Shown here: positions 45,730 to 53,869 of the stretch, in pieces | Position numbering within the stretch: position 1 is the stretch's first letter | Layout: each line of letters opens with the position of its first letter | Source: Muribaculaceae bacterium | GTDB lineage: Bacteria; Bacteroidota; Bacteroidia; Bacteroidales; Muribaculaceae | Reading direction: 5' to 3' | DNA: 54,532 nucleotides | Assembly (NCBI GenBank): GCA_029061255.1 | Contig: JAIDSL010000141.1 | Location: 1-54,532 of the forward strand | The notes under the pieces: model-generated | What the model was told of the DNA's origin: nothing | The model's input: only the letters and a program-made list of their open reading frames with translations | The model's database searches: none | Made by a program: the position numbers and the translations under genes

Positions 45730-48390
45730 CTATAAATGATTAATGACTCCTAAAGCTTTCAGTTCAGTCTCTACCTCACTTACAGCTATGTCTTGATGAA
45801 TTAAAGTCATATCAGTCTTATCGGCTGGTTTTTCTTCTATTTTATATAGATTGCCATCTGTAGCCGTTAATCTGACTATATCTCCGTTTGGCTTTTTGAA
45901 GTCAACAAATGCTCCATATTCATGTGCTGTGTGTCCGTGCTCAGGTGAGGTGACACCCTCTTGATATAGGGAAGTTTCATAACTGAGATAAAGAGTCAAT
46001 AATTCATAACGTATGCTTGTTCTGAATGTATTTGACCTGAATAAATATACATGACTTCCGGGCTCTGTAAGAATATAACGTCCGGATGTCCTGGTATCCC
46101 AGAACATTTGAAGTAGTCTTTCTGGAGATGATATGTTGACAATATAATATTGCCAGTCATTTATTGAATATTTTCCTTTGTTTGTGGCGATTTCTTGTTT
46201 TAAAAGTTCCTCCAACGAAAGAGAAGGCTTTTCCTGCCAATTGTCTATAAGAAGTTTGAATAGCACTCCATAAAAGTTAGTGCTGATGTCTTTCTTGCGT
46301 AAATATTGTTTCCAGCTGTGGTCACGGTGATTATTCAATTGCCCTAAACTTCCGAGATTGTTGTTAAGGTTATGGCGGTAGTCGTCATAGCACAGCATAG
46401 TTTGTATAAGCAATGCGTCGATATTGTCATTATCATGCATAGTTCCATCAAACATTTTATTAAGATAATAGACGTATGTGTCAAACTTCTTCTTGTCGTA
46501 TCGATTTCCTTCCATCGACCATGAGAGAGGTGCAATAATTTGTCCCCAAAGATAGAAATTTTCCTCCGCTTTCGATATACTTTGCTCCCATTCTAAAGCA
46601 GACGCACTTGAATTGCCATTGAGCCTTAGATCTGCTTTGATCGCTTCTTCATCCAGTCGAGCCTGTTCTTGCTTCAGCGGATTGTTTTTAATATAGTTGA
46701 GTATGAGTTTCTGAACACTTTGTCTTTCACTCGTCTTGTAGTTGGTTTTGTATTCGGTCAACCAATTTTCTATTGCCATAATGGCATCTTGTACGTCTTT
46801 GAAATTGTCGAGTCTTGAATTTTTATTATCGGGATTATAGACATTCCTAATAAACCGCATCCAATCTTTAAAATTACTTTTCTCTGTAGAATTCACCGCA
46901 ATATCTTTGGCAGGAACAATTCTCAGATACTCAAGCATTGCATATATCATAACTCGTATATTATGAGTTGGAGCATCCGCCAAGAATTCATCAAGCAAAG
47001 TATTGTCGTTCGATCGATTCAACTTTGGAAGAAGAGTTGAAGCATCACGCCATCCGCTTGAGTCAGTGAATATTAAGTTTTGTATATCATTCAATATGCT
47101 TTGAAAGTCAATTTGAGAGAAATCCTGGTTCTTTATGGCTCGTTCGTGCTGCGCAAATTCAAGATAGCGTTCGAGTACATAATTGACACTCTCTCTGCTT
47201 GAGATAGATGTCTTAAACTTTTCTGTATAATCGACCGCATCCACATTTGTTGGATGACTTCCACATATCTCAGTTCGGAAGAAACTTTTTCCAACCATTC
47301 GTATGATCAATCGTTCGAGTTTTTCCTCTACCTTTCTTACATCATTGAGTTTGGGATCAATACTGATTTTTGATGTATCCCAGCAAAAATCAATCCAATC
47401 TCCATCCATGTTATCACGCCAATTATTGGTTAACTGGGAATCCGTATGAGGCAACCCTTGGCGTTCCATTTCTTCTTCCAACGATGACTTGAGTATCTCA
47501 AAGCTCGTGAGAGCTTTGCCACGTGCATTCATCTTTTCAAAAAGTTGGTCGCCGTCACACACGAGTTTATCGAGAAGCATGAATGTGATTTTGTCAAGAT
47601 TATCATTTTTCTTTATTCCTTCATCGTAAGATAGTCCCCTTTCATGAATATATCTGAATGCAGATTCAATCACCGTTATCATGGAATGAATGTTGGGGTC
47701 ATCATGCCAATCCCACTTGAAAGTTGCGAGAGATTGCATATATTCAAAGAGCGAGGGTGTTGGAAATAATGGAAATCGCAATCTGTTGGTATATGGATCC
47801 ACTACTCCCGATGAATTCTTCTCTATATTCCATTTCTTCCTGTTTTCATCATTTTGTTGCAGTATTTTAGCTACAGAGGCTTCCCATTCTTTTATGATTT
47901 TTACTGCGTCTTGATTGACAAGCCAATTACAAAATTCCTCGCTTGTATCTCTCGTTTCATAGATAAATAGAGAATGGTTGTTTGAGCTGATTAGATCGCC
48001 TTTCCCAAAAAGCCAATAAAATAGGAAGAGAGTGGTAAGTCGTTGTTGGCCATCAAGTGGTTCAAAATATACGTTAGGATGTTTTTTTTCATCTTTCCAT
48101 GAATCGTCAGAAATCACTTCCCCATTGCTGCCCATTGTGTATCCATAGACGAAGTCAAACGACAATTCTTCCCTGATGCCATATACTACATCAAGCATGT
48201 CGTTTAGTAGGTTATGTCGTTTACGCTCGATCATTTCAGTCTCTCTTCCTTCAGCGTAATCGCGTTGTATTCTTGGGATGCGGACAACAATATCCCTTTT
48301 GGAAGTGCCGCTACATACCTCCCCACTTGGCAATGTCATCGTCCATTGGTATGGTCTATGTAGTAGAGTCGATAAATTATAAACTGTCAT
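45730..48390 (-). CDS. DUF262 (GmrSD N-like) protein, large form
   Basis: The 886-residue protein has a DUF262 NTPase-type domain at its N-terminus: VRIPRIQRDYAEGR near 34-48 and the (L)DGQQRLTTLFLFYWL motif near 112-127, plus RGKALTSFEILKSSLEE near 290. DUF262 is the GmrS-like half of type IV restriction enzymes, which act on modified DNA. I cannot find a DUF1524 HNH motif in its C-terminal 500 residues, which are helical and then beta-rich, so it may rely on its partner for cleavage. It starts 4 bp after the next upstream gene, which does have DUF1524. The two are probably co-translated and form a pair. Confidence 0.8.
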   Translation of the reverse strand: MTVYNLSTLLHRPYQWTMTLPSGEVCSGTSKRDIVVRIPRIQRDYAEGRETEMIERKRHNLLNDMLDVVYGIREELSFDFVYGYTMGSNGEVISDDSWKDEKKHPNVYFEPLDGQQRLTTLFLFYWLFGKGDLISSNNHSLFIYETRDTSEEFCNWLVNQDAVKIIKEWEASVAKILQQNDENRKKWNIEKNSSGVVDPYTNRLRFPLFPTPSLFEYMQSLATFKWDWHDDPNIHSMITVIESAFRYIHERGLSYDEGIKKNDNLDKITFMLLDKLVCDGDQLFEKMNARGKALTSFEILKSSLEEEMERQGLPHTDSQLTNNWRDNMDGDWIDFCWDTSKISIDPKLNDVRKVEEKLERLIIRMVGKSFFRTEICGSHPTNVDAVDYTEKFKTSISSRESVNYVLERYLEFAQHERAIKNQDFSQIDFQSILNDIQNLIFTDSSGWRDASTLLPKLNRSNDNTLLDEFLADAPTHNIRVMIYAMLEYLRIVPAKDIAVNSTEKSNFKDWMRFIRNVYNPDNKNSRLDNFKDVQDAIMAIENWLTEYKTNYKTSERQSVQKLILNYIKNNPLKQEQARLDEEAIKADLRLNGNSSASALEWEQSISKAEENFYLWGQIIAPLSWSMEGNRYDKKKFDTYVYYLNKMFDGTMHDNDNIDALLIQTMLCYDDYRHNLNNNLGSLGQLNNHRDHSWKQYLRKKDISTNFYGVLFKLLIDNWQEKPSLSLEELLKQEIATNKGKYSINDWQYYIVNISSPERLLQMFWDTRTSGRYILTEPGSHVYLFRSNTFRTSIRYELLTLYLSYETSLYQEGVTSPEHGHTAHEYGAFVDFKKPNGDIVRLTATDGNLYKIEEKPADKTDMTLIHQDIAVSEVETELKALGVINHL

Positions 48391-48394
48391 AATT

Positions 48395-50314
48395 TTACAA
48401 AATGCTTCTTAATGAATCTTTTATTGCTTCTGTATAGTCTCTTTGATCCGCTTCCTTCCATCTCATCATGCTGAAGGCTGATGCGTTTCCTATTGGATTG
48501 GAATAATATTTCAGAAACATGTATTTCGTGCACAACGGAATGTATACCCCTTCTTGGTCGCTTCGTTTTAGAACACGAAGTTTTTTAGGAAATAAAGCAT
48601 TCTTATATTCCCTATTGATAGTGGAATTTAATAGTGTAAGGTTTCCGATAGCATCTTTGTTGTTCATTGCTATAGATGTGTTGCCACTAGCGTAATAATT
48701 TTCTACCTTTGTTCTATAAGGTTTGAATTTATTGCCGATATCTTTATTATTGTTCTTTTTAAAATACTTCAGCAACTGTATTCCCTCGATAATGAGATCT
48801 CTGGCTTCTTTGGCATATGTGGTAAAGTCTCCAGACTTTTCAGTCTCCATTCTATCTGTTTTAAGACACTGTATGGCATGTTCCTGAATCCACTCTTTCT
48901 TTTCTTCTATTTTTTCTATAGGATTGTCAGTCTGTGAATTGACATGCTCTACGTCATAACAGTTGTCTCTATATTGGTCGTATGGGAATTTTTGACTAAA
49001 TTTTTCACAAGTCAATACATTGAACAATAGTAAGATTTTGCGAATCTTTATAAATCCGTCACGGTCTTGATATGATAGGTTGTCGATGTCATCGACGTTA
49101 TTTATATCAAGACATTCTTTTATATGTTTTGTGATATCTTGGTCGTGGTATATTTCAGAAATGCTTTTTCCGTTATCCACCAAAAAACCTATATAATTAT
49201 GTGTTGTCACGTTTTCATGCCACTTGAATAGCGTATCAAAATACATCTTGACTTCATTCCATAGTTCTTCAATCTTTTCTGCATTTGGCTCGGATAAAAG
49301 TTGATGCATTTTTTTATAGTAAAATCGGTAAGAACTCTTTATGTCACTTTCGCCATTACAGTCTTTGATAAAATCAAAGAGTAAATCCATTCGGTTGCTA
49401 TACTCTTTGTTTTTAGGCGATATCATCTTCCAAAAACCATTGTTTTGAAATTTTTTGCCCATTTCGTCCCATTTCCTTACAAGTGTCTCAGCACTCATTA
49501 AAGAACTTCCTGAGTGGGGTAAGCCTTTAATGCAAAGTAAAAACAGTGCCTTTATTAGTTCAGAATCAGTCAAACTTATTTTACCACGGTTAAGACGATT
49601 AAATATTTCGATATCATGCATTCTGTCGCCATTAGGCACATTGCTTTCCGTATATGGAGCTGCATTATACCAAATAAACTTAGCTCTGAGCGCAGGTTTA
49701 GTCGGCACTCCTCTGGAGAGGTCTGGATAAAATAGAAGTTCCTTGATTTTGTCTTGTAAAGGTTGATTCGTGCTAACTTGATTGTCATACCAACGTTCGA
49801 TTCTATCTTTGGCCTTTCTGATATAATAACTGTCTAAGTTAGTCGATGGCAAAGGATAATTATAGTTGTTTGAGTTGGGATCAAAAGAGATCTTTTCAAA
49901 ATCCAGGTTTGCCCTGTTTTGATAACTCAACTTATAGAGTTTAAGAGGGTTAGTAGGATAGAGCTTTTCATTAAGGCATATTAGTATCAATAGCATTGTG
50001 GTTAAGCGTTGTTGTCCATCAAGCACGTCCCACACATAACTTCCATTCTCTAATTGTCGAGGCTTCACCATCAATGGCTGAAGATAGTAGTTCGCTTCTT
50101 TATTCATATTCGCAATTGCGAATGAAGTGATATCATTAAGTAGGTCGTCTACTTGTTTTGCATCTTGCTCGTCATCCCTTTCTGACGACTCCCATCTGTA
50201 ACCTCGCTGATAAGATGGAATGGAAAATGAGAAACTCCCCGTCAGTAATTCGCTGACAGGCATTTCTGTAGGTTTTGGATTGCCAATTAGATTATTTATA
50301 TTTGTTAGGTCCAT
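48395..50314 (-). CDS. DUF262-DUF1524 (GmrSD-type) nuclease
   Basis: The 639-residue protein combines both halves of GmrSD. DUF262 has FSIPSYQRGYRW near 28-40 and VLDGQQRLTTMLLIL near 94-108. A C-terminal DUF1524 HNH nuclease has YDVEHVNSQ near 450-458 (catalytic His in EHV) and GNLTLLNSTINREYKNALFPKK near 553-575. GmrSD enzymes cut glucosylated or otherwise modified DNA, and DUF262/DUF1524 proteins also occur with phosphorothioate systems (SspE). Which modification is sensed here is not visible. It is placed between a DUF6155-like gene and a second DUF262 gene with very short gaps. The base composition is strongly A/T-rich compared with housekeeping genes, which hints at transfer. Confidence 0.88.
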   Translation of the reverse strand: MDLTNINNLIGNPKPTEMPVSELLTGSFSFSIPSYQRGYRWESSERDDEQDAKQVDDLLNDITSFAIANMNKEANYYLQPLMVKPRQLENGSYVWDVLDGQQRLTTMLLILICLNEKLYPTNPLKLYKLSYQNRANLDFEKISFDPNSNNYNYPLPSTNLDSYYIRKAKDRIERWYDNQVSTNQPLQDKIKELLFYPDLSRGVPTKPALRAKFIWYNAAPYTESNVPNGDRMHDIEIFNRLNRGKISLTDSELIKALFLLCIKGLPHSGSSLMSAETLVRKWDEMGKKFQNNGFWKMISPKNKEYSNRMDLLFDFIKDCNGESDIKSSYRFYYKKMHQLLSEPNAEKIEELWNEVKMYFDTLFKWHENVTTHNYIGFLVDNGKSISEIYHDQDITKHIKECLDINNVDDIDNLSYQDRDGFIKIRKILLLFNVLTCEKFSQKFPYDQYRDNCYDVEHVNSQTDNPIEKIEEKKEWIQEHAIQCLKTDRMETEKSGDFTTYAKEARDLIIEGIQLLKYFKKNNNKDIGNKFKPYRTKVENYYASGNTSIAMNNKDAIGNLTLLNSTINREYKNALFPKKLRVLKRSDQEGVYIPLCTKYMFLKYYSNPIGNASAFSMMRWKEADQRDYTEAIKDSLRSIL

Positions 50315-50327
50315 ATCAACGATTTAT

Positions 50328-50849
50328 TCAATTATTTAAAGTTATATCAGCGAGTTCATCCTCATAGTCCTGCGCCAAAAACCTACTGCACTGTTCAGCC
50401 AATCCTAAGATCTTGCGTATTCGAGGCATATTGTATTCCATCAGGCCGTGGGCCGACAGATACTCCAATGTCTTCCGCAGCTGTCCTGAAAGAGTCCTGA
50501 AATAACTCTCGCTGTAGCGGCCTTTCGCGCTTGCCACTCTCGTCACTTCCTCCATATAATATAGCATAAGATCAGCAACCGGGGTAGGATCTTGCACGAT
50601 CGTGCTGAAAGTTTTGATCATCTGGTTGCAGTCGCGCATCTTCGGTCTCCGTGCCTTTCCTGTGCGTCCATAGCATTTCAGGTGTATCTGCTTGCGGTAT
50701 TTTTCACTCAGAGCATCAATGTCTGGATTTAGATAGAAATCAAGCCATCCCTTCGCCTCCTTGCTCGCCTCATACACCTGCAGCAGTATCTCCCCGACCT
50801 GCTCAGTCGGAAGCCCAGCTATATATTTCTTAAGTTTTGTCTTCGACAT
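50328..50849 (-). CDS. DUF6155-like small protein
   Basis: The 173-residue protein begins MSKTKLKKYIAGLPTEQVGE, then WLDFYLNPD, a pattern I associate with DUF6155. It is basic and predicted to be all helical, with no catalytic motif that I recognise. It starts the minus-strand operon that includes the two DUF262 genes (13-bp gap to the next start). It could be an accessory or regulator of that pair, or an unrelated passenger. A -7 box lies at 50873-50880. Confidence 0.7.
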   Translation of the reverse strand: MSKTKLKKYIAGLPTEQVGEILLQVYEASKEAKGWLDFYLNPDIDALSEKYRKQIHLKCYGRTGKARRPKMRDCNQMIKTFSTIVQDPTPVADLMLYYMEEVTRVASAKGRYSESYFRTLSGQLRKTLEYLSAHGLMEYNMPRIRKILGLAEQCSRFLAQDYEDELADITLNN

Positions 50850-50872
50850 GTCTCATTTTTTCAATATGTCTA

Positions 50873-50880
50873 CAAAGATA
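50873..50880 (-). promoter_or_regulatory. Bacteroidetes -7 box for the DUF6155/DUF262 operon
   Basis: TATCTTTG on the minus strand, 24 bp upstream of the ATG. The -33 position has only ATTG at 22-bp spacing. Confidence 0.5.
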
Positions 50881-50975
50881 ATGAAAATTTATGAAAGTCT
50901 TACAATCACACTATTTATTATTTCTTAGGCTTTGCCAAATCCCCAGGATTCTCTTATTGGTTATAATTCGTAAAT

Positions 50976-51177
50976 AATTTAAGTTTTGCTTGTTCTAATT
51001 TGCTGTAATTCAATGCCAAAAGCCTTAAAGTTGCGTAGCTTTCTCTGCGAGCTCCGGCCGATGCGTAGCAGGCCGTAATCATTGCGAGCTTGCCATAACC
51101 GCGACGCGAAGCATCCCAAATCATTGAAACTCTGCCCCTTTGCGCCTTTGCGTGATCATAAAAGAGCATGCGAAAGC
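50976..51177. repeat. Dispersed ~200-bp repeat, copy B
   Basis: Aligns along its whole length with 32043-32240 in the same orientation, with scattered substitutions and short indels. Its 3' half also matches 53709-53830. Confidence 0.85.
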
Positions 51178-51237
51178 TGAGTAAATAAGTTTATCAACTC
51201 AAGCCGCATGTGGCGCCTTCCCAACTCGTCTTCAGCG

Positions 51238-51275
51238 GTCAAACCAAAGATTGTGCCGAGGCGGAAGCCGAAGGA
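51238..51275. repeat. 38-bp direct repeat, left copy
   Basis: The 38 bases from GTCAAACCAAAGATTG to AGCCGAAGGA are identical to 52796-52833. Similarity extends 13 bp further to the left (CTCGTCYTCAKCR). Confidence 0.9.
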
Positions 51276-51310
51276 ATTAAATTTTCTCCGGACCTAATTG
51301 TTACATCCAA

Positions 51311-51342
51311 CTTGTGCAAGTAATTTATTTTTTATAACTTTG
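51311..51342 (+). promoter_or_regulatory. Promoter of the transglutaminase-like gene
   Basis: CTTG (51311-51314), a 20-bp spacer and TAACTTTG (51335-51342), 53 bp before the ATG. Confidence 0.65.
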
Positions 51343-51395
51343 CAGAGTAATCTAAAGTGTTTTTTTATTATAATTGTCCTTAACTACTTATCATT

Positions 51396-52781
51396 ATGAT
51401 TCGAAATATATTTTTTGCCTTACTCCTGCTTATCCACATCGGCTGCTTTGCCCAAACTTCAAAGACTGTCTCTAAAACCCGCTATGATTGGAGCGGATTA
51501 GCCGAAAGTATAACTCAAGACAAAACTACCAATTATGATAAAGCTTACGCCATATATCGATGGCTTTGCGAAAATATTGCCTACGACACTTCTTACTCCA
51601 TTCATAAAGCAGATGACGCTTACAAACAAAAGCGTGGTGTCTGCCAGGCTTATTGTGAGATGTTCTTTAGGTTGGGGAATGCTGTAGGTCTCGATGTCGA
51701 CATAATCAAAGGAAAAGCGAAAGACAGGTATGGTAAAATCTTTAAGGATGGGCACGCATGGGTGTTCGTCCGGACAAACGACGATGCAGGAATTTTAATC
51801 GACCCTACATGGGGAGCCGGCAGTGTGGATAATGGCCGGTTCATCCGCAGCGAAATGGACGATAGTTGGTTTCATGTGGATCCGAAATGGATGATTTTCA
51901 CTCATTATCCTGATAGCGAATCTTATCAGCTGCTTGATGATAACGTAGACTACTCATCATTCATCTCGCTTCCTCCGCTCGATCCATCTCTTGGGAATTT
52001 TGGATATAATGTCGACGAGCTGCTTGCTTCTTCTCTTGACGGTAATACTCTTGATATTCCGAAATATTTATATAACAGTCAGATCAAGATAGTGAATGTC
52101 CCGCTTTCCGGAACTCTCAGGGTGGGAGAGCCCTATGATTTCATCATTGAGCCGGCGGATGATTACGAATTTGTAATCATAAATGAAGAGGAACAAGACA
52201 ATTCATGGGAGCTCGACAACCGGTGTCATCAGATTAAATTTGTTCCCGCCGAAAGTGGTAATCTGGTGGTAGGATATAGGCATCGCGGTTCAAACGACAA
52301 TTGGACACATATGATATCATACAAGGTGGCCGATGCCACTGATGGAGATATTTCAAATCTTGAGATGAAAGCCCCTCATAAATCGCATGTATTCAAAAAT
52401 CTGCAAAACTTCGATTCCAATAGGCTTCGTAATCGTGGCGTGGATATGGGTAAGCTGCTTGCAATGGTGAGACAAGATAATATCAAGCAGTTGCCGCTTA
52501 TTTATGATGCTGGTGATTTCAAGCTTGACGATGTCCCATTGAATGGCATGCTTAAAGTAGGGGAGCCATATCATTTCGCTTTCTCACCTAAAGAGGAAGG
52601 TGATTGGGTGATCATTAATAACGGTGTTTTTTTGAGAGAATGGACACAAGATCCGTTGAATAATTCTTGGGTAACGACAATCATCCCCTCTGCCCCCGGC
52701 AAAGTGGTGTTGGCATTCAAACCATCCGCCTCCACCGACAATAGCTTTTCATACTGTCTGGAGTATGACGTAGAAAACTGA
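51396..52781 (+). CDS. Secreted transglutaminase-like protein
   Basis: The 461-residue protein has a signal peptide (about 1-19, ending CFAQ). Its transglutaminase-core domain carries the Cys-His-Asp triad: C83 in RGVCQAYCEMF, H120 in DGHAWVFV and D136 in LIDPTWGAG. The family includes microbial proteases and cross-linking or deamidating enzymes acting outside the cytoplasm. Two related beta-domains follow (about 225-310 and 375-461), each opening VPLxGxLxVGEPYxF. The residues SFHYP-like HVDPKWMIFTHYP next to the domain match the CYK3-like subgroup. Unlike the secretome block at 13775-31533, it lacks a T9SS-like tail. The gene is flanked by 38-bp exact direct repeats, so it may have moved as a unit. 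Confidence 0.82.
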   Translation: MIRNIFFALLLLIHIGCFAQTSKTVSKTRYDWSGLAESITQDKTTNYDKAYAIYRWLCENIAYDTSYSIHKADDAYKQKRGVCQAYCEMFFRLGNAVGLDVDIIKGKAKDRYGKIFKDGHAWVFVRTNDDAGILIDPTWGAGSVDNGRFIRSEMDDSWFHVDPKWMIFTHYPDSESYQLLDDNVDYSSFISLPPLDPSLGNFGYNVDELLASSLDGNTLDIPKYLYNSQIKIVNVPLSGTLRVGEPYDFIIEPADDYEFVIINEEEQDNSWELDNRCHQIKFVPAESGNLVVGYRHRGSNDNWTHMISYKVADATDGDISNLEMKAPHKSHVFKNLQNFDSNRLRNRGVDMGKLLAMVRQDNIKQLPLIYDAGDFKLDDVPLNGMLKVGEPYHFAFSPKEEGDWVIINNGVFLREWTQDPLNNSWVTTIIPSAPGKVVLAFKPSASTDNSFSYCLEYDVEN

Positions 52782-52795
52782 CCTCGTCCTCATCA

Positions 52796-52833
52796 GTCAA
52801 ACCAAAGATTGTGCCGAGGCGGAAGCCGAAGGA
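52796..52833. repeat. 38-bp direct repeat, right copy
   Basis: Identical to 51238-51275. It begins 15 bp after the stop codon of the transglutaminase-like gene. Confidence 0.9.
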
Positions 52834-52890
52834 TTCCTCCCTCTGGTCTCTGGCATCTGGCTTCTGAAAAAAGAGCCCTATGGAAAGCAG

Positions 52891-52919
52891 GCCTTCCCGC
52901 CTGCGGCTTATGGGAAGGC
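52891..52919. repeat. REP-like hairpin
   Basis: GCCTTCCC pairs with GGGAAGGC over a 13-nt loop that is itself GC-rich. It lies between the right direct repeat and the truncated pseudogene. Confidence 0.5.
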
Positions 52920-52941
52920 GCTTTGGCTTCGCCCAAGCTAA

Positions 52942-53298
52942 AGCGAGCGTGAAGAGTTCGACAAGCGATTAGACAAACTCGTGAATGAAGAAGAATGGAT
53001 CATCGACGGGAACTATGCCCGTACACTCCCTGTACGTCTTGCTCACTGCGACACGGTATTCTTCTTCAATTTACCATTGGACGTATGCATCGAGGGTGAA
53101 AAATCACGATTGGGAAAGGAACGCATTGATATGCCCTGGACAGATGACGAATTAGATCCAGAATTCCTGTAATGGATTATGGACTTCCCCCAACACGTTG
53201 TCCCTGAAATAGAGCATCATCTAAAAAACTGTGATAAAACCATCATCCGCTTCCATTCAAGAGCAGAAGCCGACAAATTCCTCGATTCCTTAAAATAA
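52942..53298 (+). pseudogene. Truncated adenylate-kinase-like (topology modulation) gene
   Basis: In one frame the sequence reads EREEFDKRLDKLVNEEEWI, then DGNYARTLPVRLAHCDTVFF, LPLDVCIEGEKSRLGKERI and DMPWTDDELDPEFL. A TAA stop follows at 53170-53172, then the frame continues as WIMDFPQHVVPEIEHHLK and ends at 53298. This matches the C-terminal two thirds of small P-loop kinases called topology modulation proteins. The N-terminal Walker A part is missing, replaced by repeat sequence left of 52941. In relatives the stop position is usually a Gln or similar residue before W, so CAA or CAG to TAA/TAG would explain it. Two independent lesions make this a dead gene. Confidence 0.8.
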
Positions 53299-53869
53299 AA
53301 AAGACGATAATACCGACAGAGTAGTCAGTGTAATCCGATGCGGAATCGGTTAATTTGCTGACTTACAAAAGTATAGAAATATAATCCATACAAGCATCGT
53401 ACATTTTCTATGGCTGTAAGTGGTTAACCCACTGAGATTTAATACATTACAAGCCGCATTTACCTCATCCAATGTTGATTTTATATGTATTCGGCGATTT
53501 TCAATTGCCAAACTGACAACAGAAACTCACTGCAAATGCTTCAGCATTCGCGTGTGGGATTGAAGCGCATGTCAGCCATGGCTGGTGCGCGGTGGCAAAG
53601 CCATCAATACCCACCGCAAAGATAGTCATTACCTCCATATTATCAAAGCAATATCCAATTTTTAACATTCTCCACCATGCGCCGCGCCGTACAAATCACT
53701 TAAATCGGACTCTGGCGATGCGAAGCAGCCCGAAATTCTTTGTATACTCGCAACAACCGAGTCGCGAAGCTTCCCAAAGCATTGAAACTCTGCTTCTTTG
53801 CTCCTTTGCGTGAGATTATTTAGAACTTGTTATAGTAGAGTAATGTTATACAAGAAACTCTTTTGAAAG
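53299..53869. other. 571-bp region without a recognisable gene
   Basis: It holds copy C of the dispersed repeat near the right end. The stretch 53340-53640 is mixed in composition and has one short minus-strand open frame (about 53355-53510, including IHIKSTLDEVNAACNV), which I cannot assign and which may be a decayed gene fragment. Confidence 0.5.
53709..53830. repeat. Dispersed repeat, copy C (partial)
   Basis: Matches the 3' part of copies A and B: CTCTGGCGATGCGAAGCAG, CCGAGTCGCGAAGC, CATTGAAACTCTGC and CTCCTTTGCGTGA. It has the same orientation but is more diverged, and the 5' part is absent. Confidence 0.75.

Larger units (their letters stand above)
50850..51395. other. 546-bp divergent intergenic region rich in repeats
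   Basis: From left to right: a minus-strand -7 box, dispersed repeat copy B, the first 38-bp direct repeat, and the promoter of the transglutaminase-like gene. I see no reliable coding sequence. A 71-codon reading on the minus strand is entirely within the repeat. Confidence 0.7.

Noticed and set aside
50954-51169. 71-codon minus-strand reading in the dispersed repeat
   Set aside because: The same bases in copies A and C do not keep the frame, so it is repeat sequence and not a gene.
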